NCBI RefSeq assembly: GCF_014640555.1
Contig: NZ_BMHE01000046.1
Coordinates: 1-63,161, forward strand
Length of the DNA stretch: 63,161 nt
From: Paenibacillus marchantiophytorum
Lineage (GTDB): Bacteria; Bacillota; Bacilli; Paenibacillales; NBRC-103111
Direction of reading: 5' to 3'
The notes below the pieces were generated by a model that saw only the letters and a list, made by a program, of their open reading frames with translations, made no database searches and had not been told where the DNA came from. The position numbers and the translations under genes were made by a program. Of this stretch, positions 15,803 to 23,967 are shown one piece after another (the stretch's first letter is position 1; each line of letters begins with the position of its first letter).

Positions 15803-17257
15803 ATGAATCAACCTTTACGTGTGCGTTATGCACCAAGTCCGACTGGACATTTACATATTGGCGGTGCTCGTACGGCACTGTTTGATTATTTATTGGCGCG
15901 TCGTCATGGCGGAGCCTTTGTTGTCCGCTTCGAAGATACGGATCAAACCCGCCATAAGGAATCAGGCATCGAGGATCAATTGAATGGTCTCAGATGGCTT
16001 GGCTTGGAGTGGGATGAGAGCGTTGATATCGGAGGACCTTATGGTCCCTACCGCCAGATGGAGCGATTGGATATCTATCAAACCTATCTGGATCAACTGC
16101 TGCAGAACGGGCATGCTTACCACTGCTATTGTTCAGAAGCAGATTTGGAGCAGGAGCGGGCTGAGCAAGAAGCCAGCGGCGAGATGGGCGGCTACTCCGG
16201 AAAGTGCCGTCACTTAACGCCAGAGCAGGTTGCTGCTCACCAAGCGGAAGGACGCAAGCCGTCTACCCGTTTCCGTGTGCCAGCAGACCGTATGATTGAA
16301 ATCGAGGACAAAGTGCGGGAGCATGTTGAATTTGAATCCAATGGTATCGGTGATTTCATTATTGCGCGCACAGACGGCATTCCGACGTATAACTTCGCGG
16401 TCATCGTCGACGACCATTTGATGAAAATCAATTTGGTTATTCGCGGTGAAGAGCATCTGTCCAATACGCCGAGACAAATCTTGATGTATGAAGCTCTGGG
16501 GCTTCCTATCCCTGATTTTGCTCATTTGGCATTGATTCTGAATCCCGATCGCAAAAAAATGAGCAAACGGGATGAGTCCATCATCCAGTTTATTGAGCAA
16601 TACAGAGAACTTGGTTACCTGCCGGAGGCGGTCGTTAATTTCATCGCGCTGCTTGGCTGGTCTCCGGGCGGCGAAGAAGAAATCTTCACGAAGGAAGAAT
16701 TGATTGCTCAGTTTGACCTGGATCGCGTATCCAAGAGTCCGGCTGTGTTTGATATGGATAAATTGAATTGGATGAACAATGCTTATTTGAAAAAGGCTCC
16801 GCTCACGCGCGTTGTTGAGCTTAGCGTGCCTCATTTGCAAAAAGCAGGCTATATCCAAGGTGATCTGGATGAAGCGGCGCAGGACTGGATTACGGCACTC
16901 GTAGGCCTTAATCAAGACAGGATGCGCTACGCGGCGGAGATCGTCGAACTATCGAGCATCTTCTTCAAAGATGAGCTCGTCATCGACGAAGAAGCGGCTG
17001 CTGTTCTCAAAGAAGAGCATGTTCCGGTTGTGCTGGCTAGCTTCCTAACCCAAGTTGAGCAAGCGGAAGCCTTCACCGTAGAGGCGATTCCTGCTTTGTT
17101 GAAACAGGTACAGAAGGATACTGGCTTTAAGGGCAAACAACTGTTCATGTCCATTCGTTCGGCCTTAACGGGACAAGTCCATGGCCCAGACCTGAATGTA
17201 TCTCTTTATCTGCTTGGTAAAGAAAAAGTCGCTTCCCGGCTTAGGAACTTATTGTAA
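15803..17257 (+). CDS. gltX: Glutamyl-tRNA synthetase
   Basis: Charges tRNA-Glu and, in most Firmicutes, also tRNA-Gln for later amidation. Class I motifs are intact: HLHIGGARTALF (HIGH) and KKMSKRDES (KMSKS). The 484-residue length fits the Bacillus enzyme. ATG 15803 follows GAGGAG by 8 nt; an upstream in-frame TTG at 15779 has no such site. The stop codon overlaps the -35 box of the T-box promoter for cysE. Confidence 0.97.
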   Translation: MNQPLRVRYAPSPTGHLHIGGARTALFDYLLARRHGGAFVVRFEDTDQTRHKESGIEDQLNGLRWLGLEWDESVDIGGPYGPYRQMERLDIYQTYLDQLLQNGHAYHCYCSEADLEQERAEQEASGEMGGYSGKCRHLTPEQVAAHQAEGRKPSTRFRVPADRMIEIEDKVREHVEFESNGIGDFIIARTDGIPTYNFAVIVDDHLMKINLVIRGEEHLSNTPRQILMYEALGLPIPDFAHLALILNPDRKKMSKRDESIIQFIEQYRELGYLPEAVVNFIALLGWSPGGEEEIFTKEELIAQFDLDRVSKSPAVFDMDKLNWMNNAYLKKAPLTRVVELSVPHLQKAGYIQGDLDEAAQDWITALVGLNQDRMRYAAEIVELSSIFFKDELVIDEEAAAVLKEEHVPVVLASFLTQVEQAEAFTVEAIPALLKQVQKDTGFKGKQLFMSIRSALTGQVHGPDLNVSLYLLGKEKVASRLRNLL

Positions 17258-17280
17258 AGCGAGTTTCTTTTCGCTATACT
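17252..17280 (+). promoter_or_regulatory. SigA promoter of the cysES T-box transcript
   Basis: TTGTAA (17252-17257), 17-bp spacer, TATACT (17275-17280). The -35 box overlaps the gltX stop codon. Confidence 0.7.
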
Positions 17281-17286
17281 TAACTC

Positions 17287-17557
17287 AATACACAGTGCGA
17301 TGATCAGGAGAGTACGTTTATTATGGGATTCATCAGAGAGGATAATCGAGGCCTAACGGCTTCGGCTGTGAGTTATCCAATCCCTGTAACCGGAAATGCA
17401 CCTGGGAGCTGCCGCGCCGAATACTCGCCCGAGTAAAGTAGGCGCAGCCGGAGTACCCACGTTACGGGAACCTAAGTTGGGAGACTTCCGAGTCACCAAG
17501 CAGAGTGGAACCGCGATAACTACGCCTCTGCAGCCATATGGCTGCGGGGGCTTTTTT
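17287..17557 (+). promoter_or_regulatory. T-box riboswitch, Cys-specific, before cysE-cysS
   Basis: The leader carries the T-box sequence AGAGTGGAACCGCG (17502-17515), which contains the tRNA-acceptor-binding UGGN bulge. It is followed by a terminator hairpin 17524-17551 (GCCTCTGCAGCC ... GGCTGCGGGGGC, then TTTTTT). In stem I the triplet TGC at 17397-17399, in the context GGAAATGCACC, is the likely specifier codon, i.e. Cys. Uncharged tRNA-Cys would stabilise the antiterminator and switch on cysE and cysS. This leader fills the whole gap between gltX and cysE. Confidence 0.95.
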
Positions 17558-17593
17558 GCATATTTTTCTACTGAGAAGCGAGAAGGTGAGAGC

Positions 17594-18265
17594 ATGTGGA
17601 CATCCGTCAAATCTGATATTTCTGCCGTATTCGACAACGACCCGGCTGCACGCAGCTGGTTTGAAGTTGTGTTTACGTATTCTGGGCTTCATGCGATTTG
17701 GGCGCATCGAGTGGGCCACTGGTTCTACAAACGGAAGATGTATACCATTGCTCGGGTGATTTCGCAGTGTAGTCGCTTCATGACGGGTATTGAGATTCAC
17801 CCTGGAGCGACGATCGGCCGCAGACTGTTCATTGATCATGGCATGGGGGTCGTGATTGGAGAAACCTGTGAAATCGGTGACGATGTAATTCTCTACCAAG
17901 GTGTTACTCTTGGTGGCACAGGAAAAGAAAAAGGGAAGAGACACCCAACAATTGGCAATAATGTAGTGGTAGGCTCAGGGGCCAAAATTCTTGGATCTTT
18001 TCTTGTAGGCGAGAATTCACGCATTGGATCTAATGCGGTCGTCATTCAGGAGGTTCCACCCAACAGCACTGTCGTCACGATGCCGGCTAAGCTTGTTAAG
18101 CGGGATGGTGTTCGCGTGAATCGTTTGGATCACGGCAGTTTGCCGGATCCGATTATTGATATATTTCAGGAATTGCAGCAGCAAATTAATGATCTCAAGA
18201 AACAGCTTGAACAAGAACGGTCAAAGAATGGAGAAGCGAGAGAACATGACGCTCAAAGTGTATAA
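17594..18265 (+). CDS. cysE: Serine O-acetyltransferase
   Basis: CysE acetylates serine to O-acetylserine, the first step of cysteine synthesis. The 223-residue protein has the N-terminal helical part and the left-handed beta-helix of hexapeptide repeats, with the conserved IEIHPGATIG, DHGMGVVIGE and LGGTGKEKGKRHPTIG stretches. The C-terminus is a charged coiled-coil-like tail (~185-223). ATG 17594 follows GAAGGTGAG. It overlaps cysS by 20 nt. The T-box makes both genes respond to Cys-tRNA charging, so the cell couples cysteine supply to cysteine use. Confidence 0.96.
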   Translation: MWTSVKSDISAVFDNDPAARSWFEVVFTYSGLHAIWAHRVGHWFYKRKMYTIARVISQCSRFMTGIEIHPGATIGRRLFIDHGMGVVIGETCEIGDDVILYQGVTLGGTGKEKGKRHPTIGNNVVVGSGAKILGSFLVGENSRIGSNAVVIQEVPPNSTVVTMPAKLVKRDGVRVNRLDHGSLPDPIIDIFQELQQQINDLKKQLEQERSKNGEAREHDAQSV

Positions 18266-19646
18266 TACATTAACACGCAAGAAAGAAGAATTCATTCCCA
18301 TAGAGCCAGGCAAAGTAAAAATGTACGTTTGCGGTCCTACCGTCTATAACTATATTCATATCGGGAATGGTCGTCCGGTTATCTTTTTTGATGTCGTACG
18401 CCGCTATCTGGAGTCGCAGCAGTATGAAGTGAACTACATTACGAACTTTACCGATGTGGATGATAAAATGATTCGCAAAGCCGAGGAACTGGCGGTTACA
18501 GTTCCAGAGCTGGCAGAAACGTTCATCCATGCTTTTCTTGAGGATATCGCTGCGATTGGAGTTCACGAAGCCAGCATGAATCCGCGGGTTACGGAGAACA
18601 TTCAGGAAATCGTTGATTTCATAGCTGTTCTCGTGGAGAAAGACTATGCGTATGAAGCTCGCGGCGATGTCTACTATCGCACTAGCAAATTCGCTGACTA
18701 CGGCAAGCTGTCGAATCAAAATCTGGATGAACTCCAATACGGCATTCGGATTGAGGTGGATGACCGCAAAGAAAGTCCGCAGGATTTTGTCCTGTGGAAA
18801 GCCGCGAAGCCAGGCGAGATTTACTGGGATAGCCCTTGGGGGCAAGGCCGTCCAGGCTGGCATATCGAATGCTCGGCGATGGTTCGCAAATATCTGGGTG
18901 AAACGATCGATATCCATGGAGGTGGGCATGATTTGACATTCCCTCATCATGAGTGCGAGATTGCCCAGACAGAAGCGGTAACGGGCCAGCCGATGGCGAA
19001 TTACTGGATGCACAATGCTTTCTTGAACATCGACAATGAGAAAATGTCCAAATCGCTTGGCAACGGTATTTTAATTCGTGATTTAGTGAAGCAAATTAAG
19101 CCGGAAGTGTTCCGTTTCTTCATGCTGTCTGCTCATTATCGCAACCCACTGAATTTCAGTGATGAAAGTCTGAAGCAGGCTGCGAATGCTCTGGAACGGA
19201 TTCAGAATGCCTACGATAATTTGAAACATCGGTTGGCTACAGCGTCAGATTCCAGTGAAGTGGATCCACAATTGACGGATCGTGTAGCAGCGATTGTTGC
19301 ACAATTTGTGGATAAAATGAATGACGATTTCAATACACCGGATGCGATTACGGCTGTATTCGAGTTGGTCGCTGAAGCTAATTTATATTTACAGCAGGAG
19401 CGGGTACACGCGGCTGTTTTGCAGCTTTTCATAAATCAATTGCAAGCTTTCGATCAGACATTAGGCATTCTTTCGCAGCTAGCAGATGAACTGCTGGATG
19501 AAGAAATCGAACAACTTATTATAGATCGGACGGAAGCTCGCAAGTCCAAGAATTGGGCTCGTGCTGATGAAATCCGCGACCTGCTAACGGAGAAAGGGAT
19601 ATACTTGGAGGATACACCACAGGGAATTCGGTGGCGCCGCAAATGA
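18246..19646 (+). CDS. cysS: Cysteinyl-tRNA synthetase
   Basis: Charges tRNA-Cys. The 466-residue class I enzyme shows YNYIHIGNGRP (HIGH), the zinc-site residues in YVCGPTV, HIECSAM and HHECE, and KMSKSLGN. ATG 18246 (MTLKVYNTL) matches the family start; an upstream ATG at 18228 is in frame but would add an unusual extension. It starts inside the end of cysE and overlaps mrnC by 4 nt. Confidence 0.97.
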   Translation: MTLKVYNTLTRKKEEFIPIEPGKVKMYVCGPTVYNYIHIGNGRPVIFFDVVRRYLESQQYEVNYITNFTDVDDKMIRKAEELAVTVPELAETFIHAFLEDIAAIGVHEASMNPRVTENIQEIVDFIAVLVEKDYAYEARGDVYYRTSKFADYGKLSNQNLDELQYGIRIEVDDRKESPQDFVLWKAAKPGEIYWDSPWGQGRPGWHIECSAMVRKYLGETIDIHGGGHDLTFPHHECEIAQTEAVTGQPMANYWMHNAFLNIDNEKMSKSLGNGILIRDLVKQIKPEVFRFFMLSAHYRNPLNFSDESLKQAANALERIQNAYDNLKHRLATASDSSEVDPQLTDRVAAIVAQFVDKMNDDFNTPDAITAVFELVAEANLYLQQERVHAAVLQLFINQLQAFDQTLGILSQLADELLDEEIEQLIIDRTEARKSKNWARADEIRDLLTEKGIYLEDTPQGIRWRRK

Positions 19647-20074
19647 CCGATACCGTAACGGACCATGCGAATCTTTTTATTTTCCCGCCATCCAAAAGCC
19701 CGCATTTGCTCAATCCGCTAGTCTTAGCCTATATTGGGGATGCGGTATATGAGGTCTATATTCGGCAATATGTCATATCTGGGCTTAATCATCGGCCTAA
19801 CCACTTGCACAAAGCATCAACAGGCTATGTGTCTGCGAAGGCGCAATCCAAGCTGCTTGAAGCTTTGATGCCGATGCTCACGGAAGAGGAAGTGGATATG
19901 GTGAAGCGGGGGCGGAATGCCAAATCGGGAACAACAGCCAAGAACGCGGAGGTGCTGGAATACCGGCACAGTACCGCGTTTGAGTGCTTAATCGGATATT
20001 TATACTACAAGCAGTCATTTGAACGATTGAAAGAAATTATGGACTTCGCGTTAACTTACAAGAAACAAACATAA
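19643..20074 (+). CDS. mrnC: Mini-RNase III
   Basis: MrnC trims the ends of precursor 23S rRNA in Firmicutes. The 143-residue protein is an RNase III catalytic domain without a dsRNA-binding domain. It shows LAYIGDAVYEVYIR (catalytic acidic cluster), RGRNAKSGT and EYRHSTAFECLIGYLY. ATG 19643 overlaps the cysS stop (ATGA), the usual coupling here; an in-frame GTG at 19631 is less likely. Confidence 0.93.
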   Translation: MTDTVTDHANLFIFPPSKSPHLLNPLVLAYIGDAVYEVYIRQYVISGLNHRPNHLHKASTGYVSAKAQSKLLEALMPMLTEEEVDMVKRGRNAKSGTTAKNAEVLEYRHSTAFECLIGYLYYKQSFERLKEIMDFALTYKKQT

Positions 20075-20125
20075 CGGTGATATAGCAGTATTTTGGATAA
20101 AGGTAAATGCCTAGGAGGAACATGT

Positions 20126-20872
20126 ATGGAAGAAGATCAAGAATATATTGGCGGTAAGCACTCCGTATTGGAAGCTATTCGTGCCGGCCGCACGATTAAT
20201 AAAATATGGATTGCGGAGAGTGCGCAGAAGCAGTTCGCAGGTCCCATCGTGGCAGAAGCCAAAAATTTGGGAATCCTGGTCCAGTTTACGGACAAGCGGA
20301 AGCTTGACCAGATGGCGGAAGGGCTGCAGCACCAAGGTGTCGTAGCGCAAGTAGCTGCATACGCCTATGTGGAAGTGGAGGATATTGTAGCCAAAGCGAA
20401 AGAACTAGGGCAAGAGCCTTTTATCTTGATTTTGGATGAGATTGAAGATCCGCATAATCTAGGTTCCATTTTACGTACGGCTGACTGCACAGGGGTTCAT
20501 GGGGTGATTATCCCCAAAAGGCGTTCGGTGGGACTCACCGCGACCGTTTCCAAAACATCGGCGGGTGCCGTTGAATATGTACCTGTAGCCCGTGTGACGA
20601 ACATTGCGCAGACCATCGAGAAGTTGAAAGAGCAGGGAGTTTGGGTAGCTGGAACGGACGTATCCGCTGCTCAGGATGTGTATAAAGCGAATTTTAATAT
20701 GCCGATTGCGCTTGTCATAGGCAATGAAGGCAAGGGTGTCGGTCGATTAATTAAAGAGAAATGTGACTTCCTGGTTAAGCTGCCAATGGCGGGACATGTG
20801 AATTCTTTGAATGCTTCTGTTGCCGCGGGTGTATTGATGTATGAAGTAGTTAGACAGCGCAAACAGAGCTAA
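20126..20872 (+). CDS. rlmB: 23S rRNA (guanosine-2'-O-)-methyltransferase RlmB family
   Basis: A SpoU/TrmH-type 2'-O-methyltransferase of 248 residues; in E. coli RlmB modifies G2251 of 23S rRNA. It has the N-terminal L30e-like substrate-binding domain (GGKHSVLEAIRAG) and the knotted SPOUT domain: EDPHNLGSILRTADCTGVHG, VIGNEGKGVGRL and LPMAGHVNSLNASVAAGVL. ATG 20126 follows AGGAGG by 7 nt. It lies 5 nt before rae1. Confidence 0.95.
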   Translation: MEEDQEYIGGKHSVLEAIRAGRTINKIWIAESAQKQFAGPIVAEAKNLGILVQFTDKRKLDQMAEGLQHQGVVAQVAAYAYVEVEDIVAKAKELGQEPFILILDEIEDPHNLGSILRTADCTGVHGVIIPKRRSVGLTATVSKTSAGAVEYVPVARVTNIAQTIEKLKEQGVWVAGTDVSAAQDVYKANFNMPIALVIGNEGKGVGRLIKEKCDFLVKLPMAGHVNSLNASVAAGVLMYEVVRQRKQS

Positions 20873-20877
20873 ATGCT

Positions 20878-21390
20878 ATGGAAGAGTTTCTGATTGTAGA
20901 TGGCTACAATATCATCGGAGCTTGGCCTGAACTGAGCAAACTCAAAGATACGGATCTGGAAGGCGCGCGCGATAAGCTGATTCATATGCTGGCTGAGTAT
21001 CAGTCTTACTCAGGTATGAAGGTCTATCTTGTTTTTGACGCGTATATGGTACCTGGACTAGGGAAGAAGTACGTGCAGAGCAAGCTGATCGTTCTCTATA
21101 CCAAAGAGAAGGAAACGGCGGATGAACGGATAGAACGCTTGGTCACGAATCTGATGGGCCGCCGTAAACAAATCTATGTGGCGACCTCGGATATGATTGA
21201 ACAGCATGTTATATTCGGCAAAGGAGCTCTGCGATTGCCAGCTGGCGAACTGCTGGTCAAAATCAAGCAAAATCGCAAAGAGGTCCGTGAGCGCATTCAT
21301 CCAGAGACGTCCTTGAAGCGGAATCCGTTTGAAGGAAAGCTGAGCAGCGAAGTCAAGGCGCAATTCGAGCGTTGGCGCAGAGGAGAGTGA
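20878..21390 (+). CDS. rae1: Rae1/YacP, ribosome-associated NYN-domain endoribonuclease
   Basis: The B. subtilis homologue cleaves mRNA in the ribosomal A site. The 170-residue protein begins with the PIN/NYN nuclease motif IVDGYNIIGAWP. Further acidic positions are in LVFDAYMV, KEKETADERIERL and VATSDMIEQ, and the C-terminus is basic. It starts 5 nt after rlmB; the RNA-processing genes mrnC-rlmB-rae1 therefore form one unit. Confidence 0.93.
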   Translation: MEEFLIVDGYNIIGAWPELSKLKDTDLEGARDKLIHMLAEYQSYSGMKVYLVFDAYMVPGLGKKYVQSKLIVLYTKEKETADERIERLVTNLMGRRKQIYVATSDMIEQHVIFGKGALRLPAGELLVKIKQNRKEVRERIHPETSLKRNPFEGKLSSEVKAQFERWRRGE

Positions 21391-21425
21391 AATCCTCCAA
21401 ATGCTAGAAATGGTGCGGTTCCCCG

Positions 21426-21455
21426 TTGACGGTGTGAGATTTCATCATGTATACT
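21426..21455 (+). promoter_or_regulatory. Possible SigA promoter of sigH
   Basis: TTGACG (21426-21431), 18-bp spacer, TATACT (21450-21455), about 55 bp before the sigH start. Confidence 0.55.
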
Positions 21456-21510
21456 TAACCTAAACTTTTATAGTGAATCTGGGTAGTCCTGCAGGCCGGA
21501 GGGATTGTTG

Positions 21511-22155
21511 GTGAGTGTCGACCTCAAAGAACTGAGAATGTATGATTATGACCTCAAGCCAGATGAAGACATCGTCGAAGCAGTCCGTGAAGGCAGTAGC
21601 GAAGCGTTGGAATACCTTATCAATAAATATAAGAATTTCGTACGTGCCAAAGCACGTTCTTATTTTTTGATAGGTGCAGACCGAGAAGACATTGTGCAGG
21701 AAGGCATGATAGGTTTATATAAATCTATTCGCGACTTCCGAGGAGACAAGCTTGCTTCATTCAAAGCCTTTGCTGAACTGTGCATCACACGACAGATCAT
21801 CACGGCCATTAAGACAGCAACGCGTCAGAAGCACATTCCTCTTAATTCCTACGTGTCACTGGACAAGCCTATCTATGATGAAGATTCTGATCGTACCTTA
21901 CTTGATGTCATTAGTGGTTCTCGGGTCACAGATCCCGAGGAGCTCGTGATTAATCAAGAAGAGTTTACGGGCCTTGAAGATAAAATGGGAGAAATATTAA
22001 GTGACTTGGAGCGTAGAGTACTTATGCTCTATCTCGATGGTAGATCCTACCAAGAGATCGCTGTCGATCTCGATCGACATGTGAAGTCCATTGATAATGC
22101 TCTCCAACGCGTCAAACGCAAGCTAGAACGATATTTGGAAGTCAGAGACTTATAG
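21511..22155 (+). CDS. sigH: RNA polymerase sigma-H (Spo0H), transition-state/sporulation sigma factor
   Basis: SigH directs transcription at the onset of sporulation and competence. The 214-residue sigma-70 family protein has region 2 (DREDIVQEGMIGLYKSIRDF, then the -10-recognising segment to ~95) and region 4.2 (DGRSYQEIAVDLDRHVKSIDNALQRVKRKL). GTG 21511 is preferred because GGAGGG is 7 nt upstream; TTG codons at 21505 and 21508 are too close. The place before rpmG-secE-nusG matches Bacillus. Confidence 0.95.
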   Translation: MSVDLKELRMYDYDLKPDEDIVEAVREGSSEALEYLINKYKNFVRAKARSYFLIGADREDIVQEGMIGLYKSIRDFRGDKLASFKAFAELCITRQIITAIKTATRQKHIPLNSYVSLDKPIYDEDSDRTLLDVISGSRVTDPEELVINQEEFTGLEDKMGEILSDLERRVLMLYLDGRSYQEIAVDLDRHVKSIDNALQRVKRKLERYLEVRDL

Positions 22156-22265
22156 AAAGTGCCCGTACTGCTAATGCAGCGCGGGTATTTTTCTTTGTGC
22201 GCATGTTTAACAATTCACTGGAGGGTCTATACTGTTGATACTCTCGCTTTTGTGAGACTTGTGCC

Positions 22266-22295
22266 TTGACACTCTATCACGGATTGTGATAAAGT
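22266..22295 (+). promoter_or_regulatory. SigA promoter of rpmG-secE-nusG
   Basis: TTGACA (22266-22271), 18-bp spacer, TAAAGT (22290-22295), 85 bp before rpmG. Confidence 0.6.
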
Positions 22296-22379
22296 ATTTC
22301 AGGTAGCCCTAAAAGTCGCTTTCTTTTTGACGCGCTTCGAAGGGCTTTAATTAGAACGTGTCTGTAGGAGGTGTACATC

Positions 22380-22529
22380 ATGCGGGTCATCATCACATTA
22401 GCGTGCACAAATTGCAAACAAAGAAACTATGCATCCACTAAAAATAAGCGCAACAATCCCGACCGTATTGAGTTGAAGAAATATTGCAAATTTTGCAATG
22501 AACATACTGCTCATCGCGAGACTAGGTAG
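22380..22529 (+). CDS. rpmG: 50S ribosomal protein L33, zinc-binding form
   Basis: A 49-residue protein, MRVIITLACTNC at the start and ...HRETR at the end. CTNC and CKFC pairs are intact, so this is the zinc-containing (C+) version, whose counterparts are replaced by zinc-free paralogues under zinc starvation. GTAGGAGGTG lies about 6 nt upstream. secE follows after 19 nt, the usual Firmicute order. Confidence 0.95.
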   Translation: MRVIITLACTNCKQRNYASTKNKRNNPDRIELKKYCKFCNEHTAHRETR

Positions 22530-22548
22530 TTCTTTGGAGGTGTAGTTT

Positions 22549-22761
22549 GTGGCGTTCTTGGCTAGAATGAGACAAAGCTTCGGATCCACTTTTTCCTTCT
22601 TCACCGACAGTTGGACAGAACTCAAAAAGGTCAAGTGGCCAAGTCGCAAAGAGATGACTACCTATACGCTTGTCGTTATTGGTACCGTAGCTTTTGTTGC
22701 TATTTATTTTTTTGTGCTTGATCTAGGCATTTCTGAGTTGCTGCGCCTTGTTTTTAAATAA
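22549..22761 (+). CDS. secE: SecE, preprotein translocase subunit
   Basis: SecE clamps the SecY channel in the membrane. The 70-residue short form has the conserved amphipathic segment (TELKKVKWPSRKEM) and one transmembrane helix at about residues 38-60. It starts with GTG, with GGAGGTG 6 nt upstream. nusG follows after 24 nt. SecY itself is at 48664. Confidence 0.94.
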   Translation: MAFLARMRQSFGSTFSFFTDSWTELKKVKWPSRKEMTTYTLVVIGTVAFVAIYFFVLDLGISELLRLVFK

Positions 22762-22785
22762 ACAGGACTATAGGTGAATTTATTC

Positions 22786-23319
22786 ATGGAAAAAAGATGG
22801 TACGTCGTACATACCTATTCAGGGTATGAGAACAAAGTGAAAGCCAACCTAGAGAAACGTGTAGAATCTATGGAAATGACGGACAAGATCTTCCGTGTGC
22901 TTGTGCCTATGGAAGAAGAACTGGTAAACAAAGACGGCAAGAAAAAAGTCGTCATGCGTAAAGTTTATCCAGGGTATGTCCTCGTCGAAATGATTCAAAC
23001 GGATGACTCTTGGTACGTAGTGCGTAATACGCCAGGAGTGACTGGATTCGTAGGTTCTACAGGATCCGGCTCTAAACCGACTGCATTATTACCTGAGGAA
23101 GTTGAATCTATTTTGAAGCATATGGGGATGGAAGAGCCGAAGGAGATTATCGACTTCGAACTCAAAGAAACCGTTCGCGTCAAAGTGGGACCTTTCGCAA
23201 ACTTTGTTGGATCTGTTGAAGAAATTGTGGCTGACAAGGGTAAACTTAAGGTGCATGTCAACATGTTTGGTAGAGAAACCCCGCTTGAGCTCGATTTCGA
23301 CCAAGTGGAAAAGCTATAA
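22786..23319 (+). CDS. nusG: Transcription termination/antitermination factor NusG
   Basis: NusG binds RNA polymerase and modulates pausing. The 177-residue protein has the NGN domain (RWYVVHTYSGYENKVKANLE at the start; RNTPGVTGFVG) and a C-terminal KOW domain (RVKVGPFANFVGSVEEI). ATG 22786 has GGTGAA 7 nt upstream; the GTG at 22774 would add four residues and has no ribosome-binding site. Length equals that of B. subtilis NusG. Confidence 0.96.
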   Translation: MEKRWYVVHTYSGYENKVKANLEKRVESMEMTDKIFRVLVPMEEELVNKDGKKKVVMRKVYPGYVLVEMIQTDDSWYVVRNTPGVTGFVGSTGSGSKPTALLPEEVESILKHMGMEEPKEIIDFELKETVRVKVGPFANFVGSVEEIVADKGKLKVHVNMFGRETPLELDFDQVEKL

Positions 23320-23344
23320 AACAAGACAACCAAGGGTTTCTGCC

Positions 23345-23368
23345 AGGTCTATTCCTCGGGATAGACCT
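23345..23368 (+). other. Hairpin in the nusG-rplK gap
   Basis: AGGTCTAT-TCCTCGGG-ATAGACCT, a perfect 8-bp stem with an 8-nt loop, about 50 nt before rplK. No T run follows, so it is not a standard terminator; it may be a processing or regulatory hairpin. Confidence 0.5.
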
Positions 23369-23420
23369 TCGTTAGTGGGATCGCACGAGATTCCATATTA
23401 AAAGCAAGGAGGTGTCTATC

Positions 23421-23846
23421 ATGGCAAAAAAGGTTATTAAAATCGTGAAGCTTCAAGTTCAAGCTGCGAAAGCAAATCCAGCACCACCGATCGGTCCAGC
23501 ATTGGGTCAAGCAGGTGTGAACATTATGGCTTTCTGTAAAGAGTTTAATGCTCGTACTGCTGATCAAGTTGGTCTTATCATTCCGGTTGAAATCACAGTA
23601 TTCGAGGATCGCTCCTTTACATTCATCACTAAAACGCCTCCGGCTGCAGTTCTTCTTCGCGTCGTTGCTGGTATCGAAAAAGGATCCGGTGAACCAAACA
23701 AAAAGAAAGTTGCAACTGTGAAACGTGCAAAAGTTCGCGAAATCGCTGAACAAAAAATGCCTGACTTGAATGCTGCATCCGTTGAGGCTGCAATGCGTAT
23801 GGTCGAAGGTACTGCTCGCAGCATGGGAATCACTATCGAAGATTAA
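23421..23846 (+). CDS. rplK: 50S ribosomal protein L11
   Basis: L11 forms the GTPase-associated centre and the RelA/thiostrepton-binding site with 23S rRNA. The 141 residues include the proline-rich N-terminal stretch NPAPPIGPALGQAGVNIM and the C-terminal RNA-binding domain. ATG 23421 follows AAGGAGGTG by 7 nt; the in-frame start at 23412 lies within that site. Confidence 0.97.
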   Translation: MAKKVIKIVKLQVQAAKANPAPPIGPALGQAGVNIMAFCKEFNARTADQVGLIIPVEITVFEDRSFTFITKTPPAAVLLRVVAGIEKGSGEPNKKKVATVKRAKVREIAEQKMPDLNAASVEAAMRMVEGTARSMGITIED

Positions 23847-23875
23847 TTCCGCAAGGAATGCGGTTAACCGCTAAG

Positions 23876-23912
23876 CATCTGCTTGCGAAGTGAGTTTTCT
23901 TTGAGGGAACTC
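23876..23912 (+). repeat. Dispersed element copy 2 (divergent)
   Basis: ATCTGCTTGCGAAG followed by GAGTT ... AACTC (23892-23912). It matches the TATGCTTACGAAG + hairpin layout but is the least similar copy. It lies between rplK and the L1 operator. Confidence 0.45.
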
Positions 23913-23922
23913 TTCAGCCGCT

Positions 23923-23952
23923 CGGTGGGAGGATTATCCGCTAATACCACTA
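23923..23952 (+). promoter_or_regulatory. L1-binding site mimic before rplA (autogenous operator)
   Basis: GGTGGGAGG (23924-23932) and AATACCACT (23943-23951) reproduce the two strands of the L1-binding element of 23S rRNA (helices 76-78, GGUGGGAGG ... AAAUACCACC) as a compact hairpin. It ends a few nt before the rplA ribosome-binding site. Free L1 bound here would repress rplA translation. Confidence 0.85.
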
Positions 23953-23967
23953 AGGAGGATTATCATT

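Noticed and set aside
16214..16915. 233-codon open frame opposite gltX
   Set aside because: Antisense shadow; no start signals, and the product has no recognisable motif.
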